Source: Pestalotiopsis fici W106-1 (lineage: Eukaryota; Ascomycota; Sordariomycetes; Amphisphaeriales; Sporocadaceae). Taken from it: a stretch of 64,000 nt of DNA. The position numbers and the translations under genes are program-made. Each line of letters opens with the position of its first letter. Position 1 is the first letter of the stretch. The stretch spans positions 2,775,606-2,839,605 of the forward strand of contig NW_006917096.1 of assembly GCF_000516985.1 (NCBI RefSeq). Direction: 5' to 3'. The notes beneath the pieces were generated by a model. The model was not told where the DNA came from and ran no database searches. It was given only the letters and a program-made list of their open reading frames with translations. Positions 55,381 through 64,000 of the stretch are shown here, piece after piece.

Positions 55381-56808
55381 ATGGGTGTACAAGTGCCGGA
55401 TGAGGCCCTTGGCACAGTGGTCGGCGTCTTGATCTTTTCGCTTCTCTGCCTAACATGTAGCATCCTTATGATTTGGTTGGTTTGGGTACACCACGAACGA
55501 GATTCTTGTAAGTCCAGCTATGCACCTTTTTCGCCCCAGAGCAAAGAGACACCGAGTTACTGACTTGTGCAGTTGTCGCCATGATTGGCTATTTCACCTT
55601 TTTGAGCACAATTACGAGCATCATACAACAACTACACACGATGATACTGTGGGACGATGTCAAAACGGTCCAGTGGGAGCATGCTCGAGCCAATATTGGA
55701 AGCGTCGAGGTTGCCGTAGCAGGACCATCCGTCGGCCTCGACCTCGTCCTTTTTTACATACGTACGTTACGAGTGACTCAACACGGTACAATTTGTTTGC
55801 AGTGCTGACGGGCTCAAAGAATATTTTTCATACAATGTGGAAGCACTACTTACATTATTCTGGGCCGGTGCTCTGGCCCAATCCATTTATGGCTTTGCAG
55901 ATATAGCTGCTTTCAAGCGTGTCCGTCGGAGGGCAAATGGAATTGCCAAATTGTTTGCAGTCGTTATGCCTGCTACCCTAATAAGCCTCCTTCAGCTGCC
56001 CTCGGTACGCAGCAGCTTTACAGGCTTCTTGGTCGTAGCCAACATCAATAGTCAGTGAACAGTCTATAATCACCATGGAAATATATTCCTCGGCTTGTAA
56101 CTAACAGACTGCACAGTGATTCTCAGCCTCACCCTTGGAGCTCTGCTTTTATTAGCCATCCTGATTAAATACATCCATACAAGACGACAATTCTTGTCTT
56201 GGAACGTACAATATGGCAATTCGACAAAATCAAGCCAAGGTCGACGAAGGGCAGCATCGAACCGACAATCGGTCATCAGCGAGCGCCCCCGCAGCATCTA
56301 CGACCAGTGGCTCATGACCCGATTCGCCATAACCTTTATTATGCTCAGCATCTTTGAGCTCTTCCTCATCATGTTCCAGGTGTCATCGGCCAGAACCACC
56401 ATCCCAGCCGACGCCCCCGACCTGAGCGCCGACAAGGCCAAGTCCGACTTTGTCCTCTTCATGCCCGGCTGTCTGCCCGGCGTCTTGCTGTTTGTCGTCT
56501 TTGGCACCACGACGCCGTTTCGCGACCACATGCGCAAGACGTTTCTGCCCAAGCGGTTCCAGAATAAAATGACCACTCCCACAGACGCGGGGGCCGATCA
56601 AGTCGCCCTCGCCACGTACTCGAGCCAGAATGGCAAGTCGCTGCGGCCGAGCATCATGACGGACGATGGTCCTCTGACGCCGACGGATGCAACGACCATT
56701 ATCCAGCTGCGCGAGGTGGAACTGCATCGAAACTCCACCCGCAAAGACGACGATGACGAGTGGCCAATCTTGGCAACGACCACGCGGGTGAACAACAATG
56801 TCGTCTGA
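55381..56808 (+). CDS. Conserved seven-TM-type integral membrane protein
   Basis: Four exons (55381-55507, 55573-55761, 55820-56050, 56117-56808) give about 412 residues in frame. Seven hydrophobic segments are visible: TVVGVLIFSLLCLTCSILMI, MIGYFTFLSTITSIIQQL, VAVAGPSVGLDLVLFYIQ, LLTLFWAGALAQSIYGFA, AKLFAVVMPATLISLLQL, ILSLTLGALLLLAILIKYI, and RFAITFIMLSIFELFLIMFQ; an eighth (MPGCLPGVLLFVVFGT) is near the C-terminus. A polar tail of about 90 residues with Asp, Thr and Ser follows. The third exon is joined through an AAG acceptor (55817-55819), giving FYIQYFSYNVEALL, which fits the family pattern better than the alternatives. The pattern is common in filamentous ascomycetes and is GPCR-like in layout, but I know no ligand or function. 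Confidence 0.8.
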
Positions 56809-58387
56809 TTGACATGTCTTTATCTCTTTCTTCTTGTCGTTGAAACCTTTTTTTTTCTCCCTTGGTTATGTTTTCAGCGAGCTTGTATGTTATTACGTCC
56901 GAGCGCTTATGATCGATGCGCTCAACTTTCAATTTGCTGGAAGATCTAGATTTGGGCACCGTGTGCAAATTCAATTTTCAGGGTTATTAGACAACACGGC
57001 ATGGAATGGTTTTCGAATGGCACATGGGTTTCCGAGGGCGGATATATGGAGCGGCAGATTGGCGGAAAATGCCATCACGGGGGCCCATCACCACAATCTC
57101 GGAACACGGGATTTGATTGATAGACACATTTCTTTTGTTGCTAAAAAGCAGAGCGATACCCAGAGTTTGAGATGTAGATTTCATGATAAAGACAATATTT
57201 TACTCCTTTGACAGTTCTTTGCAGCACTTTGAAGCAGTTCATGACCGTACATTACCGGGACATGTTCCGTCTCGAGCCATGGGAGAAATAATTGAACCAT
57301 GGCCCCAATGAAAGCAAGTTCTACAGCAGCAACCAAAACGCTCCTCGAATGAAGAACCACCAGCAGTTTGTTGATCAATCGGCAATGCAAAAAAAATAAC
57401 AGCCAGTAATGGTTGAAGAGAGAGCTGGAATCGGAATATGCAAATCGTAAATGTGGATATGATTTTCTGATTGAATCATTACATTATCATTGTTTCTACA
57501 GCGCTGCAGACTCTGTGCTGCATGATTCCCATGATTTCATTCCGCCGCTTGGCCAGTATCAGAATAGAGCCCCGAGACTAGTGTGCAAGGTCGGCGACTT
57601 GGGCAGCGCAGCAGCACAGGATCTCCGCTAGTAAAAACGCCACGAAACGATTGCCCCTTGGGCCGGGTGCCCATTTCCACCCCGAAGAAAAGAGGCTGAT
57701 TTCTACAGCTACCGGTGAACCGGTGAGAAAGCTTCTCAAATTGATTAGCTGAACGTGCGGCGAGAGCCGTTGCCGTGGCGCTCGCTCTCCTTGCAGTAGT
57801 AGGAATCCGGGGTTTGCAGTGTTGCCAGGCACGACTAGCCAGAGTGGAAAGACACCATTGCCATTTTGACATTTTAAATCGTGGTAGCTTTGACTTGTCT
57901 AATTGGATAGTTTTGTTGCTTGGTAATTGGCTCCCTCCGCGCAGAGCCTATGATCGCCGGGCTAGAGGCAATTCCCGACTCCGAACAGAACCTTTCCGCC
58001 ATAGTCCAAGACCTGGCCCGGCATGACACTGTTGGCCATGGCCAGACCAGGCCATAGACAACCAGGGCATGTTATTCATGTACTATTAAATCCAATATTG
58101 AATTGAACCTTGAAGATTCAATAATGGATGCCACATAGGGCGTGCTGAGAAATCAGAATGGAACGACTTATCTGTGCTCAGGTGTTCTATATTTCTATCC
58201 GAGATGAACCCAGGGCTGTCTCGTCAGCCTATTCAATACCCATGGTACACGTCTGGACTTGCAGGAGTGTTCTGATGTGTGACAACTGCACATGCTCCTC
58301 AATGTAGATGGAGTTGATGCGCCACATTCCATCAAGTCAATAATAATAATACAGAGAATCGGTTTGTCGTGATTCTTTTCGTGCGGC
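56809..58387. other. Intergenic between convergent genes
   Basis: About 1.6 kb between the membrane protein and the lipoate ligase, which converge. No gene is supported on either strand. Confidence 0.5.
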
Positions 58388-59645
58388 TTAGGATTTTATG
58401 CCAAACATTCTGTTCAGCCACTCGCCCCCAGCACCCTCAGTGTACTGGCGCCAATCCTGTATTGTATGGATATGGGCACCGTTCAAGGCGTTTGTCGGAG
58501 ACATGTCAGTGATCCCGCCTGAGAGAATTTCGCCATGACGGGCATCGATGAGAACCTCAAACTGGTACATCACGTCAGATATGATTGTGTTTGGTGTAAT
58601 CTATACAAACTTACTGGTTTGGGAATCTCATCCGGCAAAGCAGGTTTTATCCTCTCATCCTCGGCATTGGAATGTGTTGAGAAGAGGAACCGAGGTGTTT
58701 GTTCATATGTCCACTTGTCATCCTACAATTGTGTCAGCCCTGAAGAGGTCAGTAAAGGCGAGATGTGGTCGATCTCACAATAATTTCTTTGAAACCCTTC
58801 TGTATGATTTGATTCTGGAATGCTTCATTCTCGTCAATGAACTCGGCATCGGCGTTTCCATACATGCTGCCAAACTCGGCGACGACAGCCTCCTCAAAGT
58901 CAGACGTCTCCAGCTCGACATTTCTGATCTTGGATCGCACGCTCTCCACGCCGCGTGCCATTATGTACGGCGCTGCGGGTGACCGAAGGTACTGGCCGAT
59001 GTTTGGTAAATTTGGTGATGAGAGAAGACATGTCCCGTGGTGCAGTGAGCGCAGTCTCGTGAGTTTGTACGCCGAGCCAGAGATCTTGTATGTCTCGGAA
59101 CCGGATGAGCCATCGACGTCGAGGACTATATCATGTCGCTCATTGACGCGGGCCGTCTCCACGCCCAGGCTTCGTAGAGCTCGTACTACCATCTCGGCAT
59201 GTCTGTCGCGGTCAAACACCTCTGGTGGGCAGATGACGCTGTAGTTGACGTTTCCCTCATCGTGGAAGACTGTGCCCCCTCCAGACCGTCGTCTCACTAG
59301 GAGAACATCAGAAGACTCTCCTGGGGATGTCTTGTCTGTCCATTGCTCGAGCTCTCTTTTAAAAGACCCTGGAGAATTTACCAAGCCCAGATTGACCTCA
59401 AGCCATGGATTTTGATTTCGACCGATGACGACACAGGGTCGGTTGGTGTAGAGAAATAGTACAGTCGACTCTGGAGCGGACTTTTGCAGGAGGAAATGCT
59501 CAATGGAAAGATTCAACCACGGATCTCGACTCTTTGAGATGTAGACCTGGACCTTGTTGGACGGTTGGGATACGCCTTCTGAAAAGAACCGGACACCGGG
59601 CAACTTGGGCAACCGAGTGCAACTTCTCATGAATAATCGGCTCAT
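58388..59645 (-). CDS. AIM22: Mitochondrial lipoate-protein ligase A
   Basis: Three exons (58779-59645, 58615-58722, 58388-58561) give about 382 residues, with introns of 56 and 53 nt (GTGAGA/TAG and GTAAGT/CAG). The start is the ATG of MSRLFMRSCTRLPKLPGVRF, an Arg-rich presequence; the upstream frame begins with a non-ATG codon. The enzyme attaches lipoate to the E2 subunits of pyruvate and 2-oxoglutarate dehydrogenase and to glycine cleavage protein H. Family motifs are NRPCVVIGRNQNPWLEVN, the lipoate-site motif RRRSGGGTVFHDEGNVNYSV and the lysine-bearing YKISGSAYKL, then LHHGTCLLS. The C-terminal exons add WTYEQTPRF and FEVLIDARHGEILSGGI, the accessory domain. It is divergent from chorismate synthase. 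Confidence 0.92.
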
Positions 59646-60726
59646 CGAGTCCAGCTTCCGATCCTCCAGCAGGAAAGCTCTTGAAATCAAATCTGTGTCT
59701 CACATGAACAAGGCTGAAGGATCGAGGTTGAAATGTTGTGTAGCCTTGCATTCTTCCCCAGTCTGTCCAGGTCAGAAATAGTAAGCTCCACCCACCACCA
59801 CTTAATAAACATGTAGCGGAACCACCCGACAGGACAGACATGGCGGCTGGCTCTCGCTGCGGAACGAGACCGTTTCCAAATTGTTACCCCTCCATTGGCG
59901 TCTCTGCTGTACCTCTGTACCTCCTGCTCAAGCGAGGCCGACTCGCGGAGTTTTGAATGTGTCTAATTGTTGATGACGATTGCTGCAGAAACCCCGGCGT
60001 ATAACTCTGCCGTTGTGCTCTTCTCCTTGGAAAGACGTGATCGCTTGAAAACCTAGAAGTTACCTTGTTCAGGCTTATTCAAGACGCTTCATATAGCCTC
60101 AAGCAGCACGCCCATGTATACGGCTGAGATATTTTCAGTCAGTCCAGACCTGGTGCAATGATCGATTTACGCTGCTTACAGGGAGAACCCGCGAGTGCAG
60201 GGGAGGTGGTAATAAAGAAACTCCATGAGGATTCGAAGCTGAGCATGACATGTACGCGACACCAGCAACTGCCCTACAGCCAAGTAAGCAGACTCTGACT
60301 ATTCGAGTCAAGAAGAGCAACCATTCAATTGGGTTCTGGTACCTTGCATTGTAAAAGTGCTCCAAAACGATAAAATCAAGTCACTGGAAGGAGTCTTACG
60401 ATTACAGTGGTACATGGCCTGTTTTAGCGGACTGCACCAATCAAGGCCCAACCATGCCAGCAGTAGTAAACCCTGCACCCAAAGAGAAAAAAAAAATTAC
60501 TCCGGATCTTGCTTAGAAGAAGCCTTCGATCTTTTTGAGTCACCGACGTCGGGCTTATTACACGTAGAAAGCAAGGGAAAAAAGATAGAGTGTGTGTGCC
60601 CAAAGCCGCGACCGAGTCAACACCAGGAATTCGCAGAACTTTTACTTCTTAATTCCTCTTCCTGAACTTCGCATATACGGATTCTACACTGCAGCTGCAT
60701 TATTTTTTCTGTTTTGCGCTCCAATC
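59646..60726. promoter_or_regulatory. Divergent promoter of lipoate ligase and chorismate synthase
   Basis: About 1.1 kb between the two start codons; it should contain both promoters. No gene is supported within it and no clear regulatory box was identified. Confidence 0.45.
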
Positions 60727-62051
60727 ATGTCCACATTCGGCAACCACTTCAGGGTCACCACGTATGCGCAGCCCCCAAAAACTACCCCTCCAAAATATAT
60801 CTGCTTGCTGCGAAATGTCCCATATACTGACAGTATCTCCTTCCGTGCAGCTATGGTGAATCCCACTGCCGCTCCGTCGGCTGCATCATTGATGGCTGCC
60901 CACCGGGTATGGAGCTCACAGAGGCCGACATCCAGCCCCAGATGACCAGAAGACGGCCGGGCCAGTCCGCCATCACGACCCCGAGAAACGAAAAGGACCG
61001 CGTGCAGATCCAGTCCGGTACCGAGTTCGGAGTCACCCTGGGCACTCCCATCGGCCTCATGGTCATGAACGAGGACCAGCGCCCCAAGGACTACGGCAAC
61101 AAGACCATGGACCTCTACCCCAGACCCAGCCATGCCGACTGGACCTACCTCGAAAAATACGGCGTCAAGGCCAGCAGCGGTGGTGGCAGAAGTTCTGCCC
61201 GTGAGACCATTGGCCGTGTCGCTGCCGGCGCTGTGGCCGAGAAGTACTTGAAGATTGCCCACGGCATCGAGATCACTGCCTTTACGACATCCGTCGGCCC
61301 CGTCCACATGTTCCCTCCCACCGCTGAGGCGCCCACCCCCAGCCAGAACCCCGAGTTTCTCAAGCTCATCGAGACCATTGACCGCGAGACCGTCGACAAG
61401 TTCCTGCCGGTGCGATGCCCCAACGAGGACGCCACGAGGAGGATGGAGGAGTGCGTTGCCGACTTTAGAGACAAGGAAGACAGCATTGGCGGAACCGTGA
61501 CCTGCGTCATCCGCAACGTCCCCAGCGGCCTGGGCGAGCCTTGCTTCGACAAGCTCGAGGCCAGCCTGGCGCACGCCATGCTCAGCATCCCCGCCACCAA
61601 GGGTTTCGAGTTTGGCTCCGGCTTTGGCGGCTGCGAGATCCCCGGATCCCTCCACAACGACCCCTTCATCCGCGCCCCCGAGTCTGCAGTCAAGGCTGGT
61701 CTGCCGCGATCCAAGCTCGCCACCAAGACCAACAACTCGGGTGGTGTCCAGGGCGGTATCACCAACGGTGCCCCCATCTACTTCCGCGTCGCCTTCAAGC
61801 CCGCGGCCACTATTGGCCAGTCGCAGACCACCGCCACCTACGACGGAGAGGGGGAGGGTATTCTCGCCGCCAAGGGCCGACACGACCCTTGTGTGGTGCC
61901 CCGCGCCATTCCCATCGTGGAGGCTATGTCGGCGCTGGTGATCATGGATACGCTGATGGCACAGATGGCTCGCATTGGCGCAAGAAGCCATCTTCCCCCG
62001 TTGAGCTCAACTGTGCCTCCTTCTAGTAATGGCGTCTCGAGTGGATTGTAA
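60727..62051 (+). CDS. ARO2: Chorismate synthase
   Basis: Two exons (60727-60761 and 60851-62051) give about 411 residues. The 35-nt first exon encodes [11 protein letters not shown]; the GTATGC donor and CAG acceptor splice to [20 protein letters not shown], the conserved N-terminus. The enzyme makes chorismate from EPSP in the last shikimate step and uses reduced FMN. Signature motifs present are [48 protein letters not shown] and [18 protein letters not shown], covering the FMN and phosphate sites. In fungi the enzyme is bifunctional, carrying its own flavin reductase activity. Strong third-position C bias suggests high expression. Confidence 0.96.
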
Positions 62052-62713
62052 AAAAGCGATTTTGTCTGTTTAGATAGCTGCCAATGAAGAAAAAGTTAGA
62101 ACACACTTCCAAGTTGATTTTGAAAGAAAGAAAAAGATTCCTCGCGATCCGAATATTCGTCGTCTTGCTTCTCTAGATGACATTCTACTTGGCTGGAGAT
62201 GACTTGAAAGCGTACAACCGGCCAAAAACTCCCTAAAAAGGCGAAGCTGAACATGCCGAGAAATCATGAATAACGATGACGATGGTCGTGAGTTGAAAAG
62301 TATCTGTGGAACTTCAATTACGATACGATCAGTTAGATATCACACTTGCCTTTTTGTTTCTCTTTTTCCTTTTCCCTCCACTGTTATCAGTCACCACATA
62401 TCGTCACCAAGTTCAGTGTAATCATTCCAAATTGGCGAACAAGATCTCATTGTTCATTTTCTGTATCCGTATCTGTATCTGCATCTCAAAAGCATCCTGC
62501 CTCGCTGCGCTTCCCTGTCAATCTGTGATGCTCATCGGTGATGCATCGGGTATCGCTATAGTGAAGGAAGAAGAAGAAGAAAAAAACCCTGGAACTTTTC
62601 TTCAGTTTCCTAGAAACCATTCCTAGAAACCATTCCTAGAAACCATTCCTGAAAATGCCAGCCTCTTTGTGAAACCATTCCTTGCTCTCTTGTTCAGATT
62701 GAGAGAAGGTTGC
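62052..62713. other. Intergenic between convergent genes
   Basis: About 660 bp between convergent stop codons. It contains a short three-copy tandem repeat at 62609-62647 and an A/G-rich tract near 62560-62590. Confidence 0.55.
62609..62647 (+). repeat. 13-bp tandem repeat, three copies
   Basis: Three perfect copies of CCTAGAAACCATT occur back to back. A partial copy (GAAACCATTCCTT) lies about 25 bp further on. Confidence 0.9.
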
Positions 62714-64000
62714 TTATATCTCGGGCTGGCCAGTTGCCCGCATCATGGTATTATATTCGGCAACCGTGCACGACATATTGCTGGCATTTGCGTTCTCGCT
62801 CTCCCAGTCCTTCATGCACAAAAACAGCCTGACCATGCCTTGCATGGCTGGGGTTCTACTCGACAAGACATGAGTTAGTAAACACTTGAGAAAGGGAAGA
62901 CAAAGTTTTGTCGTGAGGAGAAGATTAGAAGAAGGGGTAAAATTTGAGTGAAGTGAATTCAGACTTGAGAGGAGGGGGAAGGAATAGTTTCGAAATACTG
63001 ACCTGTGACGCATATCGCGGATAAAGGCAGCGCGAGTCTGCATCTGAAAGCCTTGCTGTTGGGACATGACATTGAGACAGTCCCAGAAAATCTCTCGGGT
63101 GACCCTGAGGTGCTCGCGAATCATGACGGACTTGTCCTGCTGCCAGACCATCTCGGCATTGTCGTGCTCAAATTGAATGTTGTTGGCGAACTCATGGGGG
63201 AGCATGGGGATAGGCCATGCAGATCGGAGAGGTGATAGGGTATTAATGAATAGGGTCCATAGCTGTCGGTCGCCAATGGGTAGGAAGAACTCCATACCTA
63301 CACGACGGTATGGCTGCCGAGTACGGCTGAGGAGATCGACACGAGTCTGTCTGAACGTCTTCAGGGGCATGCGAATGTAATTACGCAAGGGACCATTGAC
63401 TATAATATTCAACATTAGTAACAGCTTTTATCATGGTAGCAGTAGATACTACTTACCAAATGCCTCGAATGCCTGAACGTTGAGGCTGATCTCAACAATC
63501 GGCTTGTTGTGAATGGGTTGAATGATGACATTCAAAGTCTGCAGTTGCTCAAAGGTTGTGCCAGCCAGCATAACCTCAGCAAGGAGACCAGAGTCTTCAG
63601 GGTCTCTAGGCACAAGTGCCTCTTCATAGACCATGACGGTCTTTGCGGCCCGCAAAATCGTCTTGGTGTTATCTGGGTATGTGTCGGGAGCTCTGTCGGT
63701 AAGGAAGACAACATCTCCAGACGGGTAAACGACAGTTGTCACGGCTCCAAAAGCATTGCTGTTGCCACCGGGAATAGCAGACTGGACTTGTGCCACGACG
63801 AGGTGGCGAATCGTCTCAGCACGCCACTGCTTGCTAACAGCGGCCGAGGCTGGCATGCTAGCCAGGACATTTGCTCCATTCTCGCTAACGTGCTGGACAC
63901 GGCGTCCAGCACTGACGTAATGATTGTCAACGCTCATTTCAATGATCTTGCTGCGGAGCTCGGCAGGAAGATCATTGAAAGGGAAAGTAGTGGCTACAAC
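62714..64000 (-). CDS. F-box-like fungal protein of unknown function, 5' end outside the window
   Basis: The last three exons are visible (63457 to the window edge, 63003-63399, 62714-62855), giving about 360 residues; the start lies beyond 64000. The introns have GTAAGT/TAG and GTCAGT/TAG ends and keep frame (AFEAFVNGPLRNYIRMPLK; MRHRTPAMQGMVRLFLCMK). Near the right edge the translation reads TTFPFNDLPAELRSKIIEMS, which matches the short F-box-like or 2EXR-type opening common in fungal proteins. The rest (LKTFRQTRVDLLSRTRQPYR, then DRQLWTLFINTLSPLRSAWP) shows no family I recognise. F-box proteins recruit targets to SCF ubiquitin ligases, but no such role is shown here. Confidence 0.72.

Noticed and set aside
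60684..61991. 435-codon open frame opposite chorismate synthase
   Set aside because: Same antisense effect; the plus strand carries unmistakable chorismate synthase motifs.
62714..64000. Possible viral or capsid-like origin of the right-edge protein
   Set aside because: The visible F-box-like opening and normal spliced introns point to an ordinary fungal nuclear gene.

Overview
The window is nuclear DNA of a filamentous ascomycete, most likely a sordariomycete and perhaps Hypocreales. The evidence is short introns (about 49-102 nt) with GTAAGT-type donors, compact genes on both strands with no operons, and filamentous-fungal genes such as PRM1, a Pex14/17-type peroxin, an RRG9-like protein, a Zn2Cys6 regulator and a GH3 beta-glucosidase. 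I support 22 protein-coding genes, one of which runs off the right edge. Exon boundaries were worked out by hand from splice motifs, reading-frame continuity and family resemblance. I found no tRNA, rRNA, CRISPR array or intact transposon.

Left third (0-24 kb): a DUF7514-like protein, VPS11 (HOPS/CORVET RING subunit), a TauD/TfdA-type dioxygenase, then a divergent pair of a seven-exon Zn2Cys6 regulator and a secreted GH3 beta-glucosidase with a PA14 insert. Next come a small secreted cysteine-containing protein, a small probably mitochondrial protein, a Syn8-like SNARE, a stand-alone MetE-C-like methyltransferase and a three-KH-domain RNA-binding protein.

Middle (24-47 kb): a 3.9-kb gene-free interval, then PRM1 (plasma membrane fusion), a Pex14/17-type peroxin, IES2 (INO80 complex), RGP1 (Ypt6/Rab6 exchange factor), a large MAPKBP1/WDR62-like WD40 protein and RRG9. 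These are conserved housekeeping genes in membrane traffic, chromatin and mitochondrial function.

Right third (47-64 kb): an mpaB/rubber-oxygenase-like (DUF2236) protein convergent with an unusual protein that joins a nucleoside-phosphorylase-like domain to four membrane segments; a 4.3-kb gene-poor stretch with a T10G22 homopolymer; a seven-TM-type membrane protein; a divergent pair of mitochondrial lipoate-protein ligase and chorismate synthase; and the 3' part of an F-box-like protein.

The most notable observations are these. (1) PRM1 ends at a TAG that lines up exactly, 105 nt apart, with a TGG Trp codon in an internal repeat, and the same frame stays open for 163 more codons. (2) The phosphorylase-like/4-TM protein looks like an NLR-type N-terminal domain placed on a membrane anchor. 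(3) The shared promoter of the regulator and beta-glucosidase holds a CCGGC-N9-GCCGG inverted repeat. (4) Two introns are best explained by GC donors.
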